From positions 1 through 28,134 of the forward strand of contig CAZYLK010000069.1 in NCBI GenBank assembly GCA_964648365.1: DNA of 28,134 bases, given 5' to 3'. Of this stretch, positions 8,293 through 16,486 are shown piece by piece (positions within the stretch are counted from its first letter, which is position 1; each line of letters begins with the position of its first letter). The notes below the pieces were generated by a model. The model made no database searches, was not told the DNA's origin, and was given only the letters and a program-made list of their open reading frames with translations. The DNA is from SURF-32 sp964648365 (GTDB lineage: Bacteria; Planctomycetota; Phycisphaerae; UBA1845). The position numbers were made by a program, and so were the translations under genes.

Positions 8293-9255
8293 ATGAACTG
8301 GAAGAGTGGATGCATTTTGATGGCGGCGGCCGCCGTCTGCGTACCTGCGCCGAGCGGCTTTGCGCAGTTGTTCGAGGACAGCTACGACGCGTCGATCACG
8401 TTCAACGACGCCCTTCCCAGCACGAGCATGACCGTCTGCTTCGACGGCGCGGAGTACTGGAGCGCTTCAGGCGGCGGGCCGTCGGGCGATCGGCTCGCCC
8501 GTTACGATGGCAGTGGCAATCACCAGGGCAACTATCAGCCCGGTATTGACTTTCGCTCCGTCTTCACGGACGCGGACTCGGAACCCGTGTATGCGCGCGG
8601 ATACAACTCGCGCCAGATCTACGTGCAGAACTCGCCGGGCGCTTTCGGCAATGACGTGATGCTCAACGGTGGCACGCTGGATTCCCAGAGTGCAGTCGTC
8701 TTCACCACCGACGGCGACGAGTTCCGCGCGCTGATCGGCGGCACAGTCACCCGCTGGGATCGCCAGGGCAATCTGCTCGGCACCATTGCGCTGAACGGAT
8801 TCGGCTCGATCAACAACGAAAACGCGTATCCGCAGAACCGGGGCATGGCCTGCGCCGGCGACTACATGCTGACCTACGCAAACGGCACGCTGTCTGCGTG
8901 GGACGACAACGGCAACCGCATCGACACGACGGTGCTCAACGGCGCCGGCACGTCCTTCGACGCGCACTTCAGCCTCAGCTATTCCAACGGCATGGTGTTC
9001 ATCATTGACGCCGCCGGTCAGCCGTGGCGCGGCTACGACGTCGGCCTGGGCGGCGGCGGCTGCGTGTACACCGTCAAGAAGAGCAAGGCCAAGGGCGGCT
9101 GCGACGCCTGCCCGCCCAAGGGCGGCAACTACAACAGCAAGGCCGAGTGCGAAGTCGTCAAAGACTGCGCCAAGAAGGTCAAGACGACCATCGCGTGCCC
9201 GGGTGGCGGAAACGGCACCTGCAAGGTCAAAGGCAAGCGCTCGTCCTGCGGCTGA
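8293..9255 (+). CDS. Secreted beta-propeller-like protein with eight-cysteine C-terminal domain (paralog 1)
   Basis: 320 residues. An N-terminal signal peptide with probable cleavage after SGFA is followed by a domain built of repeated strands with a W/YD..GN signature (RYDGSGN, RWDRQGN, AWDDNGN), typical of a small beta-propeller. After a GLGGGG linker comes a Lys-rich tail of about 65 residues with eight Cys, including CDACPPKGG, VKDCAKKVK and the ending KRSSCG, which could form four disulfides outside the cytoplasm. The protein is about three-quarters identical by eye to its downstream neighbour, and the tail's last 30 or so residues are the same in both. No family name is recognised. A role as an abundant secreted or surface protein is inferred from the strong ribosome site and terminator. 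Confidence 0.85.
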   Translation: MNWKSGCILMAAAAVCVPAPSGFAQLFEDSYDASITFNDALPSTSMTVCFDGAEYWSASGGGPSGDRLARYDGSGNHQGNYQPGIDFRSVFTDADSEPVYARGYNSRQIYVQNSPGAFGNDVMLNGGTLDSQSAVVFTTDGDEFRALIGGTVTRWDRQGNLLGTIALNGFGSINNENAYPQNRGMACAGDYMLTYANGTLSAWDDNGNRIDTTVLNGAGTSFDAHFSLSYSNGMVFIIDAAGQPWRGYDVGLGGGGCVYTVKKSKAKGGCDACPPKGGNYNSKAECEVVKDCAKKVKTTIACPGGGNGTCKVKGKRSSCG

Positions 9256-9346
9256 TGCGGCCTCGACGGACTCGGCGGTTCATCGTCCGCACACTACGCG
9301 GCGGCATTGAATCGTGACCTGCTTGCTCAAGCGGCAGGAACTGCCG

Positions 9347-9386
9347 GAGCCCCCGATCGCAGCCGCGCTCGGGGGCTCGCTTTTTT
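9347..9386 (+). terminator. Intrinsic terminator after propeller paralog 1
   Basis: A perfect 10-bp stem, GAGCCCCCGA (9347-9356) with TCGGGGGCTC (9369-9378), has a 12-nt loop and is followed by GC and six T (9381-9386). It shows that the two paralogs are separate transcription units, or that the first is made in excess. Confidence 0.9.
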
Positions 9387-9541
9387 CTTGCGACTGCGAC
9401 GTCGCGTGCTGCCGGGCGCCCCCGCGAACGCAGTCGTCCGGCAATTTGCGGCGGCCGGGCCATGACCGGCCTTGCGAAGAACAGAAACCTGCGGGTGACC
9501 CATCGGCACGTTGCACGCTGGTTCGCCCGCGACACAGGAAC

Positions 9542-9548
9542 GGGAGGA
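9542..9548 (+). promoter_or_regulatory. Ribosome binding site deciding the start at 9556
   Basis: GGGAGGA ends 7 bases before ATG 9556, the same arrangement as in the upstream paralog. This rejects the longer in-frame start at 9511. Confidence 0.85.
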
Positions 9549-9555
9549 ATCAGCA

Positions 9556-10527
9556 ATGAAATGGACCCTTGGAAGCCGAATGCTGGCAGCGATGGCAGGC
9601 ATCGCCGTCGCACACTCGGCGACGGCCGGGCTGTTTGAGGCAAGCTACGACGCCTCGATCACCTTCACGGATGCGCCGTCGCTGGAGCAGACGCGGATGA
9701 CGGCCTGCTTTGACGGTGTCGACTACTGGAGTTCCTCAGGCGGCAGCCCCGGCGGTGATCGCACGGCTCGCTACGACATCAACGGCAACCTGCTGGCCAC
9801 CTACCAGCCGGGCATCGACCTTCGTTCGATCTTCACCGACTCGGATTCAGAGCCGCTCTACGCGCGCGGGTTCAATTCGTCCCAGATCTATGTGCAGACG
9901 TCTCCGGGCGTGTTCGCGAACCACGTCGTGCTCAACGGCGGCAACCTGAACAGCCAGAGCGCCGTCGTTCTGACGGTGGATGGCAGCGAGTTCCGCGCAA
10001 TGAACGCGGGCACGGTCGAGCGCTGGGACCGCCAGGGCAATTACATCGGGTCGATTACGCTCAACGGCTACGGCTCGATGGGCGGAGAAGGATCGTACCC
10101 GCAGAACCGCGGCATCGCCTGCGCGGGCGACTACATGCTCACGTACTCGAACGGGACGCTCTCCGCATGGGATGACAGCGGCAGCCGCGTAGATACGACC
10201 GTGCTCAACGGCGCAGGAACGTCGTTCGATTCGCACTTCAGCGTCAGCTACGCCAACGGCATGGTGTTCATCGTGGACGCCGCCGGTCAGCCGTGGCGCG
10301 GATACGACGTCGGTCTGGGCGGTGGCGGCGGCTGTGCGTACACCGTCAAGAAGAGCAAGGCCAAGGGCGGCTGTGACGACTGCCCGCCCAAGGGCGGCGA
10401 ATACCGCAGTCAGGCCCAGTGCGAGGACGTCAAGGACTGCGCCAAGAAGGTCAAGACGACCATCGCCTGCCCGGGTGGCGGCAACGGCACCTGCAAGGTC
10501 AAGGGCAAACGCTCGTCCTGCGGATAG
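9556..10527 (+). CDS. Secreted beta-propeller-like protein with eight-cysteine C-terminal domain (paralog 2)
   Basis: 323 residues, collinear with the preceding gene. It has a signal peptide (probable cleavage after SATA), then GLFEASYDASITF, the same propeller repeats (RYDINGN, RWDRQGN, AWDDSGS), the Gly linker and the same eight-Cys Lys-rich tail. Differences are concentrated in the signal peptide and in the surface loops of the propeller. The tail and the segment around AGDYMLTY and AAGQPWRGYDVGLGGGG are almost unchanged. This is a recent tandem duplication or one kept similar by gene conversion. It has its own Shine-Dalgarno and terminator, so it is independently expressed. Function unknown; adhesion, matrix or shell roles are speculation. 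Confidence 0.85.
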   Translation: MKWTLGSRMLAAMAGIAVAHSATAGLFEASYDASITFTDAPSLEQTRMTACFDGVDYWSSSGGSPGGDRTARYDINGNLLATYQPGIDLRSIFTDSDSEPLYARGFNSSQIYVQTSPGVFANHVVLNGGNLNSQSAVVLTVDGSEFRAMNAGTVERWDRQGNYIGSITLNGYGSMGGEGSYPQNRGIACAGDYMLTYSNGTLSAWDDSGSRVDTTVLNGAGTSFDSHFSVSYANGMVFIVDAAGQPWRGYDVGLGGGGGCAYTVKKSKAKGGCDDCPPKGGEYRSQAQCEDVKDCAKKVKTTIACPGGGNGTCKVKGKRSSCG

Positions 10528-10556
10528 CGGAACCGGCCACCTGGGCGGTGCATCCC

Positions 10557-10576
10557 CCAGGGGCGACGCCCCCTGG
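10557..10576 (+). repeat. Small GC hairpin downstream of paralog 2
   Basis: CCAGGGGC (10557-10564) pairs with GCCCCCTGG (10568-10576), leaving a 3-nt loop and one unpaired base. It lies between the stop codon and the main terminator, has no T-tract, and may protect the 3' end of the mRNA. Confidence 0.6.
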
Positions 10577-10611
10577 AAGCCATCGGCTGACTTGCCTTTT
10601 GGAGTTCTGTC

Positions 10612-10651
10612 GAGGCCCCCGGCGATCGTCGAGATGCCGGGGGCCTCTTTT
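10612..10651 (+). terminator. Intrinsic terminator after propeller paralog 2
   Basis: A perfect 12-bp stem, GAGGCCCCCGGC (10612-10623) with GCCGGGGGCCTC (10636-10647), has a 12-nt loop and is followed by TTTT. The geometry matches the terminator of the first paralog, but the T-tract is shorter. Confidence 0.88.
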
Positions 10652-10761
10652 CGCGCCCCGCAAGTCCCGCCGCGTGGGGATTGGCCTGTAAGAAATCGTG
10701 CCCACCGGCAGCGCACGGCTCGCCCTCGTCCGCTGCGGTGGTTCGACCGCGTGCAAGTTTC

Positions 10762-10767
10762 TAGAAT
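10762..10767 (+). promoter_or_regulatory. Candidate -10 element for the PQQ-propeller operon
   Basis: TAGAAT (five of six to TATAAT) lies about 60 bp before ATG 10825, just after the terminator of the previous unit. No good -35 hexamer is seen 16-18 bp upstream, so this is tentative. Confidence 0.3.
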
Positions 10768-10824
10768 CAAACCGAACTTGGTTCCCGGCGACGCGACGTC
10801 GCGCCGGCGCCCTGGTAGCGATCT

Positions 10825-13800
10825 ATGCACAGTTTTCCGGTGTCCCACGCACGACAGCCACTGACCCCGCCGCACGGGCGGCGTCGCCCCGTGATGGGGC
10901 TGATCGGTGTGGTGGCCGCGATGGCGTGGTGCCCGCCGGTCGCGGCGCAGTTCCACCGCGAGTCGATGACGGTCGCGGAGGCCGATGCGTACGCCGTCGT
11001 GGAAGAGACCGCTCCGATCCGCAACCTGTTCGAACGCGCGGACGGCGGCGCGGCCCGGCAGGACTGGAAACTGGTCATCGACTCGCTTCAGCGGATCATC
11101 GCACGCCCCTTAGCGGCGCTGGTGCCGGCGACGCAGGCGGGAGACGCGGATGATGCGTCGTCGGGTAGCGCCGGGCGTCGCACGGCGCGGAAAGACCGCG
11201 GCGACAGAGGGCGTGGCCCGTCCGAGCCGGCGCGGTTCGAATCCGCCCGGCACGCGGCCGTGCGGTATCTGGCCGCCCTGCCGCACGAAGCGATTGAGGC
11301 CTACCGCGTGCTCTACGACGGCAACGCGCGGCGATTGCTGGACGAGGGCCTGGCCGGCGGTCGCCGCGCGCCGATCCAGAAGCTCGCCGATGAGTATTTC
11401 CATTCCAGCTTCGGCGACGACGCCTGCGACCTGCTGGCCTCCGCCGCGCTGGACGCCGGCCGGCCGGCCGAAGCGCTGGCCTGGCTCGACCGCATCCGCG
11501 ACGACTACGTCGGGGCCGACGTTCCCGCGGCGCGCGTCGCGGCCAAGCGGCTGGCGGCCGAGGCGCTGCTGGAGCGCGATCGCCGAACCTCCAACGTCCG
11601 CACGACGGCGCTCCAGGCGGCGGGCACGTCCGAACACGCACTGGATGCCGCCCTGGCGGCGTGGCAGCCGTCGCCGCCCTGCGGCGAGTCCTGGCCCATG
11701 CTGAACGGCTCACCCGCGCGATCCGCGGTCATGCCGGCGGTATCGCCGTCGCTCACGTCGCACGACGTGTGGTCGGCGCTGTCGCCGGACGGGCGGGCCG
11801 ACGAGTGGGACTACTACGTGCGCACGCGCAGCAGCGACGACGTAGTGATCCCGTCGCGATACGGCGTGGCCGCCGAGGGCCGGATCTTCGTGCGGACGCT
11901 CACCGGGTGCGCGGCGCTGGACCTGGAAGGGCTGGGCTGGATCTGGCAGAGCCGTCGCGCCGGCGACGCGTGGTTCGAGCGACCCGGCGATACGGGGCTT
12001 GCGCGGGTCAGCACGCGCGAGCGGCTCTTCGAGGATCCGCTCGGCTCGTCGCTTGCGTGGCTGGACGGCCTCGTGTGCTACATCGATGCGGATTGGCGCT
12101 CGGCGCCGGTCGACCGGTTCGACCTGCGGCGGCGGTTTCCTTTTGCCCTGTCTGAGCCGTCGTTTTTTCCGTCGCGCCTCGTCGCGCTGGATGCGTCGAC
12201 CGGCGACGTTCGCTGGACGCTCGGCGACGACGATGTCATCGACGCGCGGCAGACGCCCCGCTTCGTCGGCACGCCCATGTCGGCCGAGGGGTCATTGTGG
12301 GCGCCCTTCCTGTCCGGCCGTGATCTCTTCCTGGGCCGCATTGACCCTGACGCGGGAAGCCTGATCGATCGCATCCTCGTCTGTTCGCTGACCGAGTGGG
12401 AGACACCGGATCGCGGCGTGCTCGATATGGCTGCCGGCGCAGGGCTGGTCTTTGTGCCCACCGGCGCCGGAGCGGTCGCGGCCGTGGACGTCGCGCAGGG
12501 CGGCGTCGCATGGCTGGCCTTTTATCGTGAGAATTCGAACAGCGCCGTGGGCCGTCGCGCCGCGCCCGCGCGGACCCCGTCGCCGCCCGTACTGGCCGGA
12601 GACGTGCTCGTCGTGCTGCCGGACGATGACGCCGTGTGCGTTGCGTTCGACGCGTTCACCGGACGCCAGATATGGCGGCGGCGGGTGGAGGCCGATCGGT
12701 ACGTGATCGCGGCGCGAGGCGATGCGCTCTATCTGGGCGGCGGCAACGTGCTGCGACTCGACCTGCGGACCGGATCGGACGTTTGGGCGGTGTCGGTGGC
12801 CGGCCCGCAGACCGGCCGCAGCGTCCTGAGCGACGATGCCGTTCTGTGTCCGACGACGCGCGGATTGGTCGCGATCTCGGCGTCGGACGGTACCGTCAGG
12901 GAGACCATTGCCCAACCGGAAGGATCGCCGCCGCTGGGAAATCTGCTGGTCGCCGGGGGCGCGCTGCTGAGCATCGAAGGCGCGTCGGTACGCAAGTTTC
13001 CGGATTTTCAGCGAAGCTATCCGGCGGCGCTCGAAGCGCACCAGGCCGACCCCGACGACGAGCGGGCGAGCCTTCGCCTGGCCTGGCTCGAGTTGCTTCA
13101 AGGCCGCCCCGACGCGGCACTGTCGGCGCTCGGCTCGATCGAGGCCGGCCGGCCGTCTGCCGGCGTGGAATCGTCCGAGGTCGCCCGGCTCAAGGTTCGC
13201 ATCTACCTCGCGCTGGCCGCCGCAGAAGCGGACGGGGACGGCGCCGTCGAGCTGATCCACCGTGCGATGCAGGCGGCCCTCGACGACAACGATCGTCTGC
13301 TGGCTGCGCTCGCGTACGCCGATCGGGCTGCGCACAGCGCGGGCGCCGTCGACGCGCTGCAGGTGCTCTGGAAGCTCGCCGTTTCCGAGCCGGCGTCGCA
13401 GCTTCGACCGACGGTCGGCGGAGCGCGGGCGCCGCAGCGGGAGGAACTCGGCCGCCGGATCGACGACCTTCACCAGCGGCTCGCGCCCGCGGACGGTCAT
13501 GCCTTCACACAATGGATCGAGCAGTCCATCGAAGAATACACCGCTCAACTGAGCGATCCGCGCACGGCGCGACTGGCGCTGGCTGCGCTCAAGGCGGTCG
13601 CGATCCTGCCCGGCATCGGCGGCTCGGATCGACAGGCGCTGATGATGCTCGCGGCGCACTACGAACGCGGGCGGCAGTACGAAATCGCGGAGCAGTATCT
13701 GGAACGACTGTCGCTGGCCGGCGACGTGACGCCGGACGCGCTGGCGGCGTGGATGCGGCTGTGCGATGCGCATGCGTCGTACGGATTCGTCCGGGTGGAG

Positions 13801-15264
13801 CGGTTGAGCTGGCTGCGTCAGCGGTTCGGCGCGTTCCCCATCCCGCCCGCGTACACGGGCGATCGGCGGAAGGCGACGACGATCGACCAGTGGGCGTCGC
13901 GCTGCCTGGGGCCGCACCTGACAGGTAGCGGTCGCGGCCAGAGCGAGGACGCGACATCGTACACGTTCGTGGCAGAACGGCCCGGATTTCGCGCCTTCGA
14001 CACCGACGACAATCGCCGGCCGCTCATGGAGCGCCTCGTCACTGTCGAGGGCGCCGAAAGCGCCGAGACGCCGTCGCATTGGATCGCGTACGGCCCGGCG
14101 CACACGCTTCGCGCGCGTGAACCAGGGTCGGGGAGCATCGTCTGGGAGGCGCCGCTGACGCTGCGGGGGGACTTTCGGATCGACGCCAGCGACGCGAACC
14201 TGATCGCGCAGCACCCGCGGCGGGCCGTCGGGAGCGGGTCGATCCTTGTGGTCAGCAGCGCCTACGGCCTGCACGCCGTCGGAATCGGATCGGGCAAGCG
14301 CCTGTGGAACCGGGCCTACGACATCCCGCTGTCGGACATGGCCACGGCTGCGCGCGACGGCGCCCTGGCGGTGAATCGGACCGTCCTCGCGGCCACGCCG
14401 CGCGAAGGGGCCGTGACGCTGATGTCGCTGGCCGACGGCGAAACGATCTGGGAGGCGGACCTGAACGGCCGGACGGTCGAAACACTGAAGATCGTTGACG
14501 ACCTTGTCGTGGCCATCGAGCCAACCCGCGAATACGTCACGGTTCTCGACTTGCGGACCGGCGCGCTCCGCTGCGAGATCGAATTCCGGCAGCCCGATCC
14601 GGAGGAAGATCTCGTCGATCTGATCATTGATGGAAAGGTCATCATCGGACCGGAGTTCGACGACCGGCGTGAGCGGATCGACGCGTTTGATCTCGGCACG
14701 GGCGCTCCGCTGTGGCAGTACACGCTTTCCGGAACGCTCGTGCAGTTGTTCAGCCCGGCCGACGGCTACGTCGCCGCCGGATCGCTGACCGGCGACGTGG
14801 TACTGCTGGAAGCCGACACGGGCGCGCTGATGATGACGGGTGCCGTCCGCGGGGCGCGGGCCGTGGTCGCCGGGCGGCTGACCGCGGGCGTGCTGGAAGT
14901 AGAGTACTCGGTGCGCGGTCGGGGCATCGACGCCCGCCGGCTGGCCGCGCTCGATCCGAACACCGGGCAGGTTCTCTGGCGCCGCGACGACACGATCGCC
15001 CTGCCGGGGCGGGCGGCGCCGCGGTTTCCCGCGGCGGTTGAAGAGGTCCGCGAGCAGGAGCGGGCGCCGCGCGGGATCAGCGTCGCCATGCTCGACGTGC
15101 GAACCGGCGAACAGATCGGCCCGGCGGCGCCGCTGAAGAGCGAGAACTCCCGCGACAGCTTGACGGGCGATTTCCTGTTGCGGGAAGGCCGCTTCATCGC
15201 CGGAACCGAGCGGGGGTATCTTTTCTACCGGATGGACGGTACATCGGAAGACAGTGGGAATTAA
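10825..15264 (+). CDS. Giant secreted PQQ-like double beta-propeller protein with TPR-like linker
   Basis: 1479 residues. The N-terminus has an Arg-rich stretch and a hydrophobic core ending PPVAAQ, a probable export signal. Residues 45-280 are helical and resemble the TPR-like region found before PQQ repeats in planctomycetal proteins (LAALPHEAIEAYRVLYD, YFHSSFGDDACDLLASAAL). Residues about 350-720 form a first propeller with PQQ-type blades of the form D-x-x-TG-x-x-x-W (ALDASTGDVRWTL, AFDAFTGRQIWRRR, RLDLRTGSDVWAV). Residues about 730-990 are again helical repeats. Residues about 1045-1470 form a second propeller (GSGKRLWNRA, LADGETIWEA, DLGTGAPLWQY, DPNTGQVLWRR). Such propellers act as BamB-like scaffolds or sensors; enzyme activity is not implied. 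The gene overlaps the next by 11 bases. No other start gives a better leader. Confidence 0.87.
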   Translation: MHSFPVSHARQPLTPPHGRRRPVMGLIGVVAAMAWCPPVAAQFHRESMTVAEADAYAVVEETAPIRNLFERADGGAARQDWKLVIDSLQRIIARPLAALVPATQAGDADDASSGSAGRRTARKDRGDRGRGPSEPARFESARHAAVRYLAALPHEAIEAYRVLYDGNARRLLDEGLAGGRRAPIQKLADEYFHSSFGDDACDLLASAALDAGRPAEALAWLDRIRDDYVGADVPAARVAAKRLAAEALLERDRRTSNVRTTALQAAGTSEHALDAALAAWQPSPPCGESWPMLNGSPARSAVMPAVSPSLTSHDVWSALSPDGRADEWDYYVRTRSSDDVVIPSRYGVAAEGRIFVRTLTGCAALDLEGLGWIWQSRRAGDAWFERPGDTGLARVSTRERLFEDPLGSSLAWLDGLVCYIDADWRSAPVDRFDLRRRFPFALSEPSFFPSRLVALDASTGDVRWTLGDDDVIDARQTPRFVGTPMSAEGSLWAPFLSGRDLFLGRIDPDAGSLIDRILVCSLTEWETPDRGVLDMAAGAGLVFVPTGAGAVAAVDVAQGGVAWLAFYRENSNSAVGRRAAPARTPSPPVLAGDVLVVLPDDDAVCVAFDAFTGRQIWRRRVEADRYVIAARGDALYLGGGNVLRLDLRTGSDVWAVSVAGPQTGRSVLSDDAVLCPTTRGLVAISASDGTVRETIAQPEGSPPLGNLLVAGGALLSIEGASVRKFPDFQRSYPAALEAHQADPDDERASLRLAWLELLQGRPDAALSALGSIEAGRPSAGVESSEVARLKVRIYLALAAAEADGDGAVELIHRAMQAALDDNDRLLAALAYADRAAHSAGAVDALQVLWKLAVSEPASQLRPTVGGARAPQREELGRRIDDLHQRLAPADGHAFTQWIEQSIEEYTAQLSDPRTARLALAALKAVAILPGIGGSDRQALMMLAAHYERGRQYEIAEQYLERLSLAGDVTPDALAAWMRLCDAHASYGFVRVERLSWLRQRFGAFPIPPAYTGDRRKATTIDQWASRCLGPHLTGSGRGQSEDATSYTFVAERPGFRAFDTDDNRRPLMERLVTVEGAESAETPSHWIAYGPAHTLRAREPGSGSIVWEAPLTLRGDFRIDASDANLIAQHPRRAVGSGSILVVSSAYGLHAVGIGSGKRLWNRAYDIPLSDMATAARDGALAVNRTVLAATPREGAVTLMSLADGETIWEADLNGRTVETLKIVDDLVVAIEPTREYVTVLDLRTGALRCEIEFRQPDPEEDLVDLIIDGKVIIGPEFDDRRERIDAFDLGTGAPLWQYTLSGTLVQLFSPADGYVAAGSLTGDVVLLEADTGALMMTGAVRGARAVVAGRLTAGVLEVEYSVRGRGIDARRLAALDPNTGQVLWRRDDTIALPGRAAPRFPAAVEEVREQERAPRGISVAMLDVRTGEQIGPAAPLKSENSRDSLTGDFLLREGRFIAGTERGYLFYRMDGTSEDSGN

Positions 15265-16333
15265 CGTCAAACGAGTGAGTCGGCCGGGCTTTCGCGCAGG
15301 TCTTACGGCCGTGACATACGTCGCGTATGCCTCCGCCGCGGCTTCCGCGCAGGGGACGTCAGCGGTGCGCCCGAGCGCGCCTCCACACGTCACGCCTGCA
15401 ACGGTGGAAGCGATCGATCGCGGTCTGGCATACCTGGCCGGCGTGCAGAACCGTGACGGATCGTGGGGCAATCGCCAGGGGCTGGAGTCCTATCCCGTCG
15501 CCATGACCGCGCTGACCGGGTTCGCGTTTCTGATGGACGGCAACACGACGACGCAGGGTCGCTACGCGCCGCAGTTGGATCGCGCCTGCCGCTACATCCT
15601 GTCGTCGGCGACCTCGACCGGACTGATCGGTCGCGAGGCCGTCGAATCGCGGCCGATGTATGGCCACGGGTTCAGCATGTTGTTCCTGGGCGAACTGAAT
15701 GGCATGGTGGAGGATCCTCGGCGCCAGAGCGAGATTCAGAACGTGCTTCGCGGCGCGGCGCAACTGGCGTCGCGCAGTCAGTCGCGGCTGGGCGGCTGGC
15801 TCTACAGCCCCGATTCACGCGGCGACGAGGGGTCGGTGACAATCACGCAGTTGCAGGGGCTGCGCGCGTGTCGCAACGGGGGCGTGGAAGTCGCCAAGCA
15901 GACCATCGACGAGGCGATGGACTATCTGGCCATCTCGCAGAACTCCGACGGCGGCATTGCGTATACGGCGTCGTCGCCGGGGCCGTCGCGAGCGCCGATC
16001 ACCGCGGCCGCGGTCGCCTGCTGGCTCAACGCCGGGCTGTACGACGAACCGCGCATGAAGCGGGCCTTCGACTACGCCAAGCGAACGATTCTGCCGGCGG
16101 GGTCGGGCGAGGGACACTATTTCTACGCCCATTTGTACATGGCACAGTCGGTCTACATCTCCGGCGATCCCTATTGGGATGATTACTATCCCAAGCTGCG
16201 CGACCGGCTGCTGGCCATTCAGTTTCCCGACGGCTCCTGGTTCGGCGACGGTATCGGCGAAGTCTACGGCACGGCCGTGGCGCTGATCATTTTGCAACTG
16301 CCGTACAATTGTGTGCCGATCATGCAGCGGTGA
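15254..16333 (+). CDS. Secreted prenyltransferase / squalene-oxidase repeat protein
   Basis: 359 residues from a GTG at 15254 that overlaps the preceding stop, with GGAAG at 15246-15250 as the ribosome site. A signal peptide ends near SAAASAQ. The rest is an alpha/alpha toroid of the terpene cyclase / prenyltransferase repeat type, with QW-like motifs NRDGSWGN near the start, NSDGGIAYTA in the middle and FPDGSWFGDGIGEVYGTA near the end. The protein is about half the length of a real squalene-hopene cyclase and no DxDD catalytic motif is seen, so cyclase activity is unlikely. Planctomycetota encode many secreted proteins of this type without known function. Coupling to the PQQ-propeller gene suggests that the two products act together. 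Confidence 0.85.
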   Translation: MGINVKRVSRPGFRAGLTAVTYVAYASAAASAQGTSAVRPSAPPHVTPATVEAIDRGLAYLAGVQNRDGSWGNRQGLESYPVAMTALTGFAFLMDGNTTTQGRYAPQLDRACRYILSSATSTGLIGREAVESRPMYGHGFSMLFLGELNGMVEDPRRQSEIQNVLRGAAQLASRSQSRLGGWLYSPDSRGDEGSVTITQLQGLRACRNGGVEVAKQTIDEAMDYLAISQNSDGGIAYTASSPGPSRAPITAAAVACWLNAGLYDEPRMKRAFDYAKRTILPAGSGEGHYFYAHLYMAQSVYISGDPYWDDYYPKLRDRLLAIQFPDGSWFGDGIGEVYGTAVALIILQLPYNCVPIMQR

Positions 16334-16337
16334 GGAA

Positions 16338-16388
16338 GGGAGTGAGGGAGTGAGGGAGTGAGGGAGTAAGGGAAGAGAAGAGGGGGAG
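16338..16388. repeat. Direct array of the GGGAGTRA octamer
   Basis: Three GGGAGTGA units and one GGGAGTAA unit run from 16338 to 16369 and decay into a purine-only stretch ending GGGGGAG at about 16388. This is the same unit as the inverted arrays at 6085-6187. Here only one orientation is present. It begins a few bases after the stop of the prenyltransferase-like gene, within the 153-bp spacer before the MoxR gene. Confidence 0.8.
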
Positions 16389-16486
16389 ACTCTGACAGGG
16401 AGTGGAGTGGTTGCCAGGCGGAAAGCCAATCAGGGCTGTCCGCTTGTGGCGGATCGGGGAGCGGATTTGTCATCGAGAGAGCATTC

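Noticed and set aside
8001..8549. A plus-strand frame starting in the divergent intergenic region
   Set aside because: It runs out of frame into the propeller gene, which has a strong ribosome site; composition is Arg/Pro-rich as in random GC-rich frames.
12292..15471. A 1059-codon open frame on the minus strand opposite the PQQ-propeller gene
   Set aside because: High GC content removes stop codons from the complementary frame; its translation is Arg/Val/Gln-rich without domains or a signal, while the plus strand shows clear PQQ repeats.
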